From Jeotgalibaca dankookensis (GTDB lineage: Bacteria; Bacillota; Bacilli; Lactobacillales; Aerococcaceae): a DNA stretch of 64,000 nt. Position 1 is the first letter of the stretch. Every line of letters begins with the position of its first letter. The stretch spans positions 1,240,001 to 1,304,000 of the forward strand of contig NZ_CP019728.1 in the NCBI RefSeq assembly GCF_002005405.1, in the 5' to 3' direction. A model generated the notes under the pieces. It saw nothing but the letters and a program-made list of their open reading frames with translations, did no database searches and had not been told where the DNA came from. Shown in pieces: positions 16,537 to 24,888 of this stretch. Position numbers and translations under genes: made by a program.

Positions 16537-16785
16537 ATGGATTTTGATGATTTTAAAAGTAATATAAATGCGATTAAAAGTCTCTCAGGTATAAGTCAAA
16601 AAAAGAGGGCTACCTTACTCTTTACACAAATGAATGCTTTAGAAATGCTTCTGTCAGACGAAAAGTCTACTTTAAACTGCCAAGAAATAGCAGACGCACG
16701 TAATTTATATGGCAGCATAGATACTTATCGTCATAGACTTTTAGATGAAGAGCCGAATAATCTAGATATGCATCTACAAAAGTAG
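16537..16785 (+). CDS. small hypothetical protein
   Basis: 82 residues from ATG 16537, which is well spaced from GGAAGAG. A GTG at 16528 would overlap that site. It is helical and charged, with no membrane segment and only one cysteine. The C-terminus is acidic. No recognised family. It stands alone, ended by the hairpin at 16818. Confidence 0.55.
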   Translation: MDFDDFKSNINAIKSLSGISQKKRATLLFTQMNALEMLLSDEKSTLNCQEIADARNLYGSIDTYRHRLLDEEPNNLDMHLQK

Positions 16786-16817
16786 GAATGAATCTGCAAC
16801 TCACTGAAACTCCGTAT

Positions 16818-16852
16818 AGAAAAAGTCCCTCTATTTTTTAGAGGGACTCTTT
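16818..16852. terminator. bidirectional terminator
   Basis: AGTCCCTCTA (16824-16833) pairs with TAGAGGGACT (16839-16848), with an A run to the left and T-rich sequence to the right. It serves the small plus-strand gene and the FAS1 gene on the minus strand. Confidence 0.8.
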
Positions 16853-16876
16853 GGCTTTCGTAAATTTATACACGAA

Positions 16877-17539
16877 TTAATTTGCTTCGACTTCTTGTAA
16901 TTCGAAATCAGAAGGAACTAAAACTTTATCAATTACATGAACAACACCATTTGTTGCTTCTAGGTCAGTTGTTGTAATCATCGCATCATTAACCATTGGA
17001 TCTCCAGAAAGATCAAACATTAATTCTTCTCCATTGACTGTTTCAGCTTCCATACCATCTGTTAAATCAGCAGCCATAATATCTCCTGAAACAACGTGGT
17101 AAGTTAAAACATTTGCTAGATCTGGTTGAGCAAGTAATTCCTCTGCTGTAATATCTAGATCCATTAATAATTGTTCAAAGGCAGCGTTTGTAGGTGCAAA
17201 TACAGTAAAAGGACCATCACCTTGGAGTGTTTCAACAAGGTCTGCTTCTTGAAGTGCGGATACTAAAATACTGAAATCAGGATTACCTTGTGCAATAGCG
17301 ACAATGTCTTCTTCGTTTTCAGCTGATTCTTCCATCCCAACAGATTCGATTTCCATTGAAGATTCCATTTCAACGGATTCTACTTCAACAGGTTCTACTA
17401 CTTCGACGGATTCTTCAGTCATAGGATCTTCAATCATCGTGTCATCTGTAGTGTCATTTGTTGAACACCCTGCTAAAACTCCAGCTGCTGCAAACGAAAC
17501 AAGACCTAATTGTACCTTCTTCAATAATTCTTTACTCAT
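16877..17539 (-). CDS. fasciclin (FAS1) domain lipoprotein
   Basis: 220 residues. The signal peptide ends in lipobox VLAGC (Cys25). Residues 30-78 are an acidic spacer of Val/Glu/Ser/Met repeats. Residues 80-212 form one FAS1 domain with the H1 motif GPFTVFAPTNAAFEQL and the H2 motif TNGVVHVIDKVLVP; the YH motif appears as LTYHVVSGD. FAS1 domains mediate adhesion or matrix binding outside the cell. The start at ATG 17539 follows GAGAGGGTGG. A palindrome and a near-cre lie 35-57 bases upstream. Confidence 0.92.
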   Translation of the reverse strand: MSKELLKKVQLGLVSFAAAGVLAGCSTNDTTDDTMIEDPMTEESVEVVEPVEVESVEMESSMEIESVGMEESAENEEDIVAIAQGNPDFSILVSALQEADLVETLQGDGPFTVFAPTNAAFEQLLMDLDITAEELLAQPDLANVLTYHVVSGDIMAADLTDGMEAETVNGEELMFDLSGDPMVNDAMITTTDLEATNGVVHVIDKVLVPSDFELQEVEAN

Positions 17540-17573
17540 CTAAATCCACCCTCTCTTGTAGTTTAAAAGTACA

Positions 17574-17596
17574 CTTACACTGTGTAAGCGTATACT
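17574..17596 (-). promoter_or_regulatory. palindrome overlapping a near-cre site
   Basis: CTTACAC-T-GTGTAAG at 17574-17588 is a 7-base dyad with a one-base centre. TGTAAGCGTATACT at 17583-17596 overlaps it and matches the cre consensus at 13 of 14 positions. Both lie upstream of the FAS1 gene. Regulation by CcpA or another dimeric regulator is inferred. Confidence 0.4.
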
Positions 17597-17667
17597 TTAT
17601 CTACAAGCTAACCTTAATTCAAAGGTAGATAGATGTCAAAGAATACGTATTGTAACCAGCTAATTTT

Positions 17668-17895
17668 TTAATCTTTTGTAATGAGATCTAAAAATTTGTT
17701 AATCAATGGAGGTAGTCCTAATGCTGGAATTAAAGAAGCAAAAAAACCAACCAGCCAAGACCGCATCCAAATTTGAAAGAACATAGGTGGAAACCCAGCA
17801 TTTACCACTGTCATCACGAAGGACATGAAAAATGACATACCGACACCCATCAAAAGACTGAATACAATCATCCTGTGTTCTTTTATTAATTTCAT
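17668..17895 (-). CDS. DUF2798 small membrane protein
   Basis: 75 residues with two membrane helices (MIVFSLLMGVGMSFFMSFVM and SWLVGFFASLIPALGLPPLI) and the pattern typical of DUF2798. Function unknown. It starts at ATG 17895 with a GAAAGG site. Confidence 0.75.
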   Translation of the reverse strand: MKLIKEHRMIVFSLLMGVGMSFFMSFVMTVVNAGFPPMFFQIWMRSWLVGFFASLIPALGLPPLINKFLDLITKD

Positions 17896-17969
17896 TTATT
17901 TCGAACCTTTCTAATTAGTAATAATTTATTCTATCATATTTGTACTAAATTCGAAAGAAAGGAGCTTAT

Positions 17970-18077
17970 TTGAATATCTTACTTGTTATTATTTTATCTA
18001 TATGGGTTATTCTAATTATATTACTCAAACAACCACTCTTTCTCTGTTTTTTAAGAGAACCGCCACTAACAAAATGA
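17970..18077 (+). CDS. possible 35-residue hydrophobic peptide
   Basis: A TTG start at 17970 follows AAAGGAGC at ideal spacing and opens a peptide beginning NILLVIILSIWVILIILLK, a single membrane helix, with a basic tail. The 3' half overlaps the end of the ABC-2 permease gene on the other strand. Small hydrophobic peptides with strong ribosome sites can be type I toxins or transporter modulators, but nothing else supports that here. It may be spurious. Confidence 0.25.
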   Translation: MNILLVIILSIWVILIILLKQPLFLCFLREPPLTK

Positions 18078-18876
18078 CAGTAAAAACGAGTAAGTATATC
18101 CAAGAAAATTGATTCGAAAGAATCTGATTATCCCATTTTAGTTGGACACCTAACGTGGTGAGAAGTTGCTGATAAGTATCTGCCGGTAATAAATCCTGAA
18201 GTGGTAGGAGTACATCTTCCATTACTATTTTACGTAGCAATACAGTCACTTGTGTTGTAGGAAAAAAAATCATGACCTTTTGTAAATAAGATGGAAGTGC
18301 ACCAATGGGAACATAAATACCTGCTAAAAACCCAATTAAAGTTCCTACAAGTGTTGAGAAACCAGTAAAAGCACTCATTGTTTTCAAACGAGATGTTACT
18401 AGAAAAAAAATGAGCGTATGCATAAGCGTGCTGATCGCAAGTGTAGCAACCAGGGACACAGATAGGGGCAGTATTAAGTCAAACGCAATCCATGTATAAA
18501 TCAGACCACTAATAAGTAATAAACTTGTAAAAATAAAACCAATTATGAAGGAATAATAAACGTATGAATAAGCAAGAGTTCGTTTTGAAATTTTTGTAAT
18601 AAGTAAATCATCACTTTTTTTACTAACCATATCTTCAATAAATTTACCTAATGCCCCAAGTGGAGCGGTTGCAGTTGTAACAGCAAGAATACCTGCAAAC
18701 ATCCAAAGAAAAACAAAGGCTTTGCGATCTGGGTACTCGGGTAAACCTGATGTGATATTATCAGATAGAAAAAGGAGATAAAGAGCAATAATAATAAATA
18801 CCGAAAGCAAAGAGAAGAATACACTTGCTTTGTCTTTGAGAAATAATTTTATATGTCGCTTGATTAGTACACTCAT
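18025..18876 (-). CDS. ABC-2 type transporter permease
   Basis: 283 residues with six membrane helices in the ABC-2 pattern: one N-terminal helix, a cluster between residues 55 and 200, and a last helix at 265-280. The amphipathic VPIGALPSYLQKVMIFFP segment matches drug and polyketide exporter permeases. The start overlaps the stop of the ATPase gene by four bases, so the two are translationally coupled. It works as a dimer with that ATPase to export a drug, lipid or peptide; the substrate is unknown. Confidence 0.85.
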   Translation of the reverse strand: MSVLIKRHIKLFLKDKASVFFSLLSVFIIIALYLLFLSDNITSGLPEYPDRKAFVFLWMFAGILAVTTATAPLGALGKFIEDMVSKKSDDLLITKISKRTLAYSYVYYSFIIGFIFTSLLLISGLIYTWIAFDLILPLSVSLVATLAISTLMHTLIFFLVTSRLKTMSAFTGFSTLVGTLIGFLAGIYVPIGALPSYLQKVMIFFPTTQVTVLLRKIVMEDVLLPLQDLLPADTYQQLLTTLGVQLKWDNQILSNQFSWIYLLVFTVILLVAVLLKNRERVVV

Positions 18877-19766
18877 GGTTTCACCCGATTCTTTATTTGC
18901 TTAGTTACCTGCAAGAATACACGCTCTAAGCTTGCCTTTTCAATTGAAAAATCAGTAATATTAGCCATTGTTTGATATAAAATTGGAATTGCTTCTTTGC
19001 TATTTTCTATTTCAATGTGGACTGCTCTGCTATCTTGAAAAAATGGCAGCGAATGAGCGGTTAAAAAAGTTAGTAATGCTTCTATTTTTTTTGGAATGAT
19101 TGTCAGAACTGTTTTTGAGTAGGTTTGTCTCAATTGGTTTGGCGTCCCTTCTACCTCTATTTTACCTTCATGCATAATAACGACATAGTCCACGTATTCT
19201 GCTTCTTCAATATAATGTGTAGTCAGGAAAATAGTCATTCCAAAATCAGTTTGTAATTTTTTTAAAAAAGCCCAAATTTCTTCGCGTGATTCTGCATCTA
19301 GTCCCGTGGTGGGTTCATCTAAAATTAAAAATCGCGGACGATGCAGAAGCGCACGAAGGATATCTGTCTTTCTTTTTTCTCCCCCTGAACATTCACCATA
19401 TATCCGGTGGCGTTTACTTGTTAAGTTCATCACTTCTAACAATTCTACTACTCGTTCTTTGGCTTCCAATTTGTCCATTCCGTACAATTGGGCACGTACT
19501 AATAAATTTTCTTCTAGTGTAAATACATCATCTAAACGATGACTCTGAAAAACCACACCAATTTCTTCTTGTCGCATATTCTCATCGAAGGTTATTTCAC
19601 CACTATCTGGATTTAATAAACCAATTAACATATGGATAACCGTTGATTTCCCTGCACCATTCGTTCCAAGAAATGCAAACGTAGAACCTTCCTTAACAGT
19701 AAAAGAAAGATCCTCAACGGCTTGAACATCTCCAAAACGTTTACTTAAATGACGAACCTCTAACAT
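18873..19766 (-). CDS. ABC transporter ATP-binding protein (CcmA/drug-export type)
   Basis: 297 residues. Walker A is GTNGAGKST (about residues 34-42). The Q-loop is IGVVFQSHRLDD, the signature is YGECSGGEKRK (SGGEK for LSGGQ), Walker B is FLILDEPTTGLD and the switch is TTHYIEEAE. A C-terminal domain of about 80 residues (from residue 215) is typical of the DrrA/NatA exporter group. First gene of a two-gene exporter operon with the permease at 18025. The ATG at 19766 is preceded by AGGAGGG. Confidence 0.9.
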   Translation of the reverse strand: MLEVRHLSKRFGDVQAVEDLSFTVKEGSTFAFLGTNGAGKSTVIHMLIGLLNPDSGEITFDENMRQEEIGVVFQSHRLDDVFTLEENLLVRAQLYGMDKLEAKERVVELLEVMNLTSKRHRIYGECSGGEKRKTDILRALLHRPRFLILDEPTTGLDAESREEIWAFLKKLQTDFGMTIFLTTHYIEEAEYVDYVVIMHEGKIEVEGTPNQLRQTYSKTVLTIIPKKIEALLTFLTAHSLPFFQDSRAVHIEIENSKEAIPILYQTMANITDFSIEKASLERVFLQVTKQIKNRVKP

Positions 19767-19978
19767 ATTAGCCCTCCTATTCCTTTACAAAAGATGTAAC
19801 TGCATTGAGTAAATGCTTAATGACTTGGCAATTAAAGTAGGAGTAAATATTTTCCGATTGTATAGCGTGATTCGAAGTCATTTTTATTAGATTTATACTT
19901 TCTACTTTACACTTATCTAAGATTGTGTAAAGTAGAACTGCTAAATTTATTTTGTACTTGATGAATTAACGTCTATTT

Positions 19979-20257
19979 CTATCTGACTAATTTAAAGTTT
20001 ACATAAAAAACTTCAAGTAAGACAATTATGACTCCTATAATAGCTAAATATTCTAATGTTTTAAGAGAAAAAAATCCATTAAGAATTAAGATGACACCTA
20101 GTATGAAATAGGTTATACCAACTAATTTTGAAAGTTTATCTTTATCAATAACTCTTCTTTCATTATAACCTGCTAATAACCAAGTAAATTTTTTGATTCC
20201 TACTAAATAACTAAGTACTACAACTATGATTCCTATAACTAATGATTCTATGTTCAT
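19979..20257 (-). CDS. DUF3784-like small membrane protein
   Basis: 92 residues with three membrane helices. The motif FTWLLAGYNERRVIDKDKL after helix 1 is the DUF3784 hallmark (WLIAGYN). It is the last of three genes in the order XRE regulator, membrane protein, DUF3784. The start at ATG 20257 follows GAGGTGAAG. Function unknown. Confidence 0.7.
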   Translation of the reverse strand: MNIESLVIGIIVVVLSYLVGIKKFTWLLAGYNERRVIDKDKLSKLVGITYFILGVILILNGFFSLKTLEYLAIIGVIIVLLEVFYVNFKLVR

Positions 20258-20281
20258 TTTACTTCACCTCATCAATAAATT

Positions 20282-20641
20282 TTAATACCGTTTGATAATT
20301 GTTGGAATAATATAGAATGGAATAAACAGTGTGAATAATAAGTAAGCAACAACAAATTCCAGGTATAGCGTGTTTAACAACATCTGATTGAAAAAAATTA
20401 AAACAAAAATTAATAACAGATTGGCAAAAAACATAAATCGGAGTGACCACTTTGAAATATTAGCATTTATACGGTCATCGTATTCAATTTCTTCTTGTTT
20501 TATTTTACTTCGCTTATATTTAGCTACGATCATTAAAGAAATAACACCTATTGATAAAAAAGCTTTTAATGGTGAATTTTCTATAAAAATCAAAATAGTT
20601 AAAAATACAAGAACCGGTAGATAGGTAAATAGCTTCTTCAT
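20282..20641 (-). CDS. small integral membrane protein next to XRE regulator
   Basis: 119 residues from ATG 20641 (MKKLF), which overlaps the stop of the upstream XRE gene as ATGA and has GGAGGAG. Four membrane helices are arranged as two pairs around a charged loop (KRSKIKQEEIEYDDRINANI). The plan resembles the DUF2178-type proteins often coupled to small XRE repressors in Firmicutes. Function unknown. Second gene of the operon. Confidence 0.7.
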   Translation of the reverse strand: MKKLFTYLPVLVFLTILIFIENSPLKAFLSIGVISLMIVAKYKRSKIKQEEIEYDDRINANISKWSLRFMFFANLLLIFVLIFFNQMLLNTLYLEFVVAYLLFTLFIPFYIIPTIIKRY

Positions 20642-20856
20642 TGTTTCTCCTCCATCCAAAATAGCTTTTCAATTGACGTTCCTAATACATTCGCAATGGC
20701 TAGACAGACTTTAATTGTTGGATTATATTTATGTGCCTCAATAAGATTGATAGTCTGCCTAGTAACTCCGACAAGTTTTGCTAGATCTCCCTGAGTTAAA
20801 GTTCCGATTTCTATTCTTTTTAATTTAACGTTATTTTTAACCTTAAATTCCTGCAA
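20638..20856 (-). CDS. small XRE-family transcriptional regulator
   Basis: 72 residues, essentially one Cro/CI HTH domain (LTQGDLAKLVGVTRQTINLI, then PTIKVCLAIANVLG). The start is TTG 20856 after AGGAGG. It leads an operon with two membrane proteins. Direct repeats upstream (20883-20916) may be its operators. YgzD-like stand-alone regulators in this setting usually autoregulate. Confidence 0.88.
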   Translation of the reverse strand: MQEFKVKNNVKLKRIEIGTLTQGDLAKLVGVTRQTINLIEAHKYNPTIKVCLAIANVLGTSIEKLFWMEEKQ

Positions 20857-20882
20857 ACTAATCCACCTCCTTTTTATGAATC

Positions 20883-20916
20883 TGTCATATATAATTTACT
20901 TATGTCACATATATAT
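20883..20916. promoter_or_regulatory. direct repeats upstream of the XRE operon
   Basis: TGTCATATAT (from 20883) and TGTCACATATATAT (20903-20916) are repeated with a 20-base register, about two helical turns, 27-60 bases upstream of the XRE start. They are candidate operators. Confidence 0.35.
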
Positions 20917-20940
20917 TACTATAAATTTTATTAATTTACA

Positions 20941-20984
20941 ATAAAAAAAGACGTAGTGAGTATCTCACTACGTCTTTATTTGAA
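20941..20984. terminator. Rho-independent terminator
   Basis: AAAGACGTAGTGAG and CTCACTACGTCTTT form a 14-base stem with a TAT loop. On the minus strand it is followed by TTTTTTAT. It ends the mepB-like gene. Confidence 0.85.
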
Positions 20985-20991
20985 ATATCTA

Positions 20992-21501
20992 TTAAAAAGT
21001 ATAAAGCTTATTAATTCTATCCATAGAGGCCTGATTAAGAATACTGATATCTACAAAATATGGAAGTTGCCATTTTTGAGTATGAATGGCTTGTTTGCTA
21101 GTTGGTTTATCCCAGCTTGGATAAACACGCATCGCCATTTTTCCTTTTGAAAATGAAGTTTGTAAAATGTTTTTTTCGATCAAAATTTTTTTAGGAAAGA
21201 TAAATTGCCCCCATTCATCCTTATTTTTAAAGGTTGTTATAACCAACAAGTCAGGGGCTTCTTCAGATAAATAAGGCCGATTTTTATTAGTACTATCTTT
21301 TTCCCAAAAAACCACAAACTGCCCGATTTTTGTAGGAGTCCTTTTGGCTACTCTAAACCGAACTGTTTTAGAAGCGAGTTGAAATGTACCAGCGCCATAC
21401 TCAGCATTTTGATTTTCTGCCTGAATTGACTCTGCTATCAATTGATTGGGTTCATAAATCGTTTGATTCATAAATTCTAAGACTTCGTAAAATTCATTCA
21501 C
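20992..21501 (-). CDS. MepB-family protein
   Basis: 169 residues, full length for the MepB family. Motifs include AEYGAGTFQLASKTVRFRVAKRTPTKIGQFV and PYLSEEAPDLLVI in shortened form here; the typical FPKKIL and YPSWDKPTSKQA segments follow. MepB is encoded next to the MepA efflux pump in staphylococci, but its biochemical role is unknown. Here it stands alone. It has no membrane segment. The start at ATG 21501 has AAAAAGGAGCG. Confidence 0.8.
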   Translation of the reverse strand: MNEFYEVLEFMNQTIYEPNQLIAESIQAENQNAEYGAGTFQLASKTVRFRVAKRTPTKIGQFVVFWEKDSTNKNRPYLSEEAPDLLVITTFKNKDEWGQFIFPKKILIEKNILQTSFSKGKMAMRVYPSWDKPTSKQAIHTQKWQLPYFVDISILNQASMDRINKLYTF

Positions 21502-21583
21502 TATTTCGCTCCTTTTTCATTCGTGATTGTTTTGGAGCCATGTTTTTGATAGTCTAATTAATAAGAGGAAAAGGAGGGGTCAT

Positions 21584-21973
21584 ATGACCATCACGGTAAT
21601 AAATCACACCAATTGGTTAGGAAATGGAAGTATTCTCACCATTAAACTAAATGGCAAAAAAATAGTAAAAATAAATCCCGAACAACGATTACGGATTAAT
21701 CTCCCACAAGAGCCAGCTACATTAAGCGTATCGCAACTCGGATCAAAAAGTAATCACTTAGAAGTTCAAGACGGTGAGATTATTGAAATTACAATTAAAA
21801 AAGTAACAAGCAAAATCTTCTTTTCCTCTCTACTTACTTTTAATATACTCATACTTCTCACCAATATGTTTTTTCCAACTATTTCATCTAAAATGGCAAC
21901 TATCTCTATTCTTGGGGTTATTTATATCTCTCTATTATTTCAAGTAAAATGGTATCAATTAAAAAAAGTATAG
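21584..21973 (+). CDS. hypothetical protein with two C-terminal membrane helices
   Basis: 129 residues from ATG 21584, which follows AAAGGAGGGG. A longer frame to 21527 lacks a ribosome site. The first 75 residues are beta-rich (HTNWLGNGSILTIKLNGKK) and resemble small carbohydrate- or peptide-binding beta folds. Two hydrophobic helices follow (88-103 and 108-122). No family recognised. Convergent with the hydrolase at 21985, with no clear terminator between them. Confidence 0.6.
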   Translation: MTITVINHTNWLGNGSILTIKLNGKKIVKINPEQRLRINLPQEPATLSVSQLGSKSNHLEVQDGEIIEITIKKVTSKIFFSSLLTFNILILLTNMFFPTISSKMATISILGVIYISLLFQVKWYQLKKV

Positions 21974-21984
21974 TTTGTAGGCTT

Positions 21985-22776
21985 TTAAGAAGTTTGTTTA
22001 TTAATCATGATACATTCATCAGGAAAAGACTTATTATTAAGCCACGTTTCTATAATTTGATTAAACAAGTCTGGATCTGACAAAAGGATACCATGCCCAA
22101 CATTGGGAATGATGACACCGGTACAGTTTGGATTATTTTGGGCTAAAAGCCAAGCTGATTTTTTCATTATTTGCTTTTCTTTTTCCCCAACTGTTACTAA
22201 TATATGGCCTCTTGCTTTATGAAAACTTTTTGGCAATTTAAAGGTCATATTTTCTTTTAATATTCTAATAAGCGTTTCAGCGCGCATATCTTTGCTTTCA
22301 CTGTAGTATTTTTCAAAATATTCATCACCAATATAGAGTGTTTTTGCTTGTATTTTTGAGAACTTCCAGTTTTTAATCAAAGGGAAAAACGATTTAATTA
22401 TAGGTCCCATATATTTTTCACCTCTCATTGGTACTACTAAGGCACTGTTTATAATTGAATAATCTACTAAATCTGGCTCCAAACTTAATATTTCAACCAA
22501 AACTTGAGCACCTAATGAAAAGCCTACGATGGTTATAGTTTTACCCTTGGATAACTTTTTGGTAATTTCTATAACACTACGCGCACTATTTTCTATTGAA
22601 AATGTGTGACTCATTTTATTATTGCCTTGTTCTGGTAGATCAATTGTCACACAGTGGTTGTTATTAAAGTATTGAATTTGCTTACTCCACATCCAACTAC
22701 TTACTCCTCCGCCGTGTAAAAAAATTAAGAGCGGGCCGTTTTTATTACCATATTCTTGGTACTTTAAAACCATCAT
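21985..22776 (-). CDS. alpha/beta-fold hydrolase
   Basis: 263 residues from ATG 22776; a GTG at 22782 is possible. The oxyanion motif is LIFLHGGGVSSWMW, the nucleophile elbow GFSLGAQ (serine around residue 94), and the catalytic histidine lies in IPNVGHGILL. The acid is probably Asp or Glu in the strand before GEKEKQIM. The substrate is unknown. Cytoplasmic and stand-alone. The core is compact with a helical cap between residues 125 and 200. Confidence 0.82.
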   Translation of the reverse strand: MMVLKYQEYGNKNGPLLIFLHGGGVSSWMWSKQIQYFNNNHCVTIDLPEQGNNKMSHTFSIENSARSVIEITKKLSKGKTITIVGFSLGAQVLVEILSLEPDLVDYSIINSALVVPMRGEKYMGPIIKSFFPLIKNWKFSKIQAKTLYIGDEYFEKYYSESKDMRAETLIRILKENMTFKLPKSFHKARGHILVTVGEKEKQIMKKSAWLLAQNNPNCTGVIIPNVGHGILLSDPDLFNQIIETWLNNKSFPDECIMINKQTS

Positions 22777-22884
22777 TTCCACAGCCCTTTATTTTTTGAT
22801 AGTAAGTAAAATAAATACTCATGAATGATTAATGATATTACAGATATAAAACTACCAAAAAAACATAATTATCATTCCTTTTCA

Positions 22885-23178
22885 TCATCTTCCCCACCAG
22901 ACTAGGGTTGCTGCAATAGTTCCAGAATATTTCATCTGTTCTTTTCGAACTAATTCATATAAAACAATTAAAGATTGCGGTGTCTTTAAATTATTTCGCC
23001 GTGTATAACGTTCGATTGCGACATTAAGATGAACACTGATTACCCGATAGTCGCCTCCGTTTGTTAGTTTTTTCGCAGCTTTAATCAAGTCTTCTCGGAT
23101 AGTTTTATCTTTTTTTACTTCTGGATCCGAATAAGCAACACTAATTGCATCCATTATCTGTTGCTCTTTTTTATTCAT
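22885..23178 (-). CDS. enterocin A immunity-like (EntA_Im) protein
   Basis: 97 residues, all-helical and charged. The layout resembles class IIa bacteriocin immunity proteins: an early helix, then DPEVKKDKTIREDLIKAAKK, then a GGDYRVISVHLNVAIERY segment and PQSLIVLYELVRKE. No class IIa precursor (YGNGV motif) or bacteriocin transporter was seen nearby, so this would be an orphan immunity gene protecting the mannose-PTS receptor. The assignment rests on remembered pattern only. Confidence 0.5.
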   Translation of the reverse strand: MNKKEQQIMDAISVAYSDPEVKKDKTIREDLIKAAKKLTNGGDYRVISVHLNVAIERYTRRNNLKTPQSLIVLYELVRKEQMKYSGTIAATLVWWGR

Positions 23179-23289
23179 AGCAAACTTCCTTCCTTTTTTC
23201 CAAACCTATCTTTATACTCATATTATGACAAACGCACATACTTAGTTGCAAACTATTCCCCTATTTTAATAGAAGGAAGGTGATGTATT

Positions 23290-23505
23290 GTGAATTTTAT
23301 TCAGCGCTCGATTGAAATGAAAGGGCCTTTACTATTATTTGAATTTATTTTTCTAGTTGGTGGTATTTTACTTGTTGTTATTGGATTAAAAATACGTAAG
23401 CAGAGTAGGTCTTCAGCATTAATGAGTGTTATTATAGGATTAATAATCGCTCTTATTTCTATCTATTTATTATTTTGGACCTTTATATTCGGCTATAACT
23501 CTTAA
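23290..23505 (+). CDS. small hypothetical membrane protein
   Basis: 71 residues, GTG start behind AAGGTGAT. Two membrane helices (LLLFEFIFLVGGILLVVIGL and LMSVIIGLIIALISIYLLFW) are separated by KIRKQSRSS. It is followed 39 bases later by a DUF3021-like gene on the same strand, and both may form one unit. Family not recognised. Confidence 0.6.
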   Translation: MNFIQRSIEMKGPLLLFEFIFLVGGILLVVIGLKIRKQSRSSALMSVIIGLIIALISIYLLFWTFIFGYNS

Positions 23506-23544
23506 TTTCAAATAAAAAACTGTACTAACGAGGTGGTAAATTTT

Positions 23545-23943
23545 ATGGATATATTTTTCAAAGGATTAAAAAGAGGTTTCTTACTATTCAGTTTTATGTC
23601 TATCTTAGCTATAATATTTTACTGGTTTGATATGACTAACAATGCGATAGCTCCTCTCTTTTATGGTTTTATTCTTTTATTCTTAGGACTGGCCAGTATT
23701 ATCTATGAAATAAAAAAATGGAGCTTTAAAAAGCAGATAACCATTCATTACCTGATTATGCTGATAACTATTTTCCCAACACTCCTAGTTAGCGGATATT
23801 TCCCACTTAATTCCTTACAAGATTTAGTTAGGATCTTTATTCGTTTTAATAAAACGGGTCTTACCCTTTTTGCAGTAACCTTTATCATTTCTTATATCCG
23901 TAGGAAATACAGCCAACTACAATCATTTTCAAAAAACCGCTAA
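23545..23943 (+). CDS. DUF3021-like membrane protein
   Basis: 132 residues from ATG 23545 (GAGGTGG, eight-base spacing). Four membrane helices. The motif YEIKKWSFKKQITIHYLIM, then FPTLLVSGYFP, matches DUF3021. In other Bacilli DUF3021 genes often sit beside a LytTR regulator; none is present here. The function is unknown. A bidirectional terminator follows. Confidence 0.7.
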   Translation: MDIFFKGLKRGFLLFSFMSILAIIFYWFDMTNNAIAPLFYGFILLFLGLASIIYEIKKWSFKKQITIHYLIMLITIFPTLLVSGYFPLNSLQDLVRIFIRFNKTGLTLFAVTFIISYIRRKYSQLQSFSKNR

Positions 23944-23969
23944 CCTATATAGGCTAGCGGTCTTTTTTA
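23931..23969. terminator. bidirectional terminator
   Basis: ACCGCTA (23936-23942) pairs with TAGCGGT (23955-23961), plus an inner CCTATATAGG, between A6 and T6 runs. It lies between the convergent DUF3021 gene and formamidase remnant. Confidence 0.8.
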
Positions 23970-23973
23970 TAAC

Positions 23974-24859
23974 TCAGATTGATTCTTCATTTTTCTCTAA
24001 TTCTTTATAAGCCTCTTTCAAGATGCGACAGTGAACGCCTACAATCCGATTGGATACTTGCGTAATGTGAAAATCTGCTTTTACGCTTAAGGTCGAATAG
24101 GCTAATTCTCTTGATATATTATACCGATGAGTTAAGAAATCAACGGCTTCTAAAGCAGCTTGGTGGTTAGCTAAGTCCAACGTATACCCATATCCATGCG
24201 TTTCCCAATGGGTATCCGATTCTAAGATTTGATTTCTAAACAACTTTTTATTTTTATGTAAGATAATTTGAATACGCCCATTTACACTTCCCTCAATGGC
24301 CGTGCCACTCAATTCGCCGTCTCCTTGGGCGAAATGACTGTCTCCTACATAAACACCGGCTCCGGCTACTTGTACTTTGTAATACATCGATGTGCCAACA
24401 ACGAAGTTTTTATTATCCACATTTCCGCCAAAATCATAGGGAGGAAGCGAATGGATTTTACCATTCTTAGCTGGTAAGACCCCCGTTACTCCAAAAAACA
24501 TATTCATTGGAATGGTCAGCTTTTCAGTAACTGGAATTCTCTCCACTGTGCCTGGTATGGTAACAAGTCCGGGAGCGTTTATCGGTCTTGGATACCGATA
24601 AGAAAAAATTGGATACGTTATGCCTTTTTCTGGGTCTACCTCGTAAATAAAAACTGTTTCTTCACGATTAAATTCATTGGATAAATTTCCCCAGTTTGCC
24701 AAGACACTAGACCCATAGTTCATTCTAGGTTTAGCACTAATCATTTTTACTTCCACAACATCGTTTGGTTCGGCATCTTTGACGTAAATCCCAAGAGTTA
24801 TCAAAATACCCCCACTTAACCGTTTCGACTGTCGCTTTTAATTCATAAATAGTATTCAT
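23974..24859 (-). pseudogene. acetamidase/formamidase gene with internal deletion and frameshift
   Basis: The gene starts at ATG 24859 behind GAGGAGG and reads MNTIYELKATVETVKWGYFD, the normal N-terminus of FmdA/AmdA proteins. It then shifts frame around 24800. The other frame continues with LGIYVKDAEPNDVVEVKM and keeps the rest of the family (GNVDNKNFVVG, HFAQGDGELSG, TDTHWETHGYG). Compared with the family as I know it, about 50-60 residues between the GYFD motif and the IYV motif are missing, including the THH-containing segment. The enzyme would release ammonia from formamide or acetamide. It is unlikely to be active. A near-cre lies upstream. Confidence 0.75.
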
Positions 24860-24888
24860 AATAGCCTCCTCAAAGGATGTGTACCGGT

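Noticed and set aside
22885-23300. Class IIa bacteriocin precursor near the immunity-like gene
   Set aside because: No double-glycine leader or YGNGV motif was found on either strand in the surrounding region.
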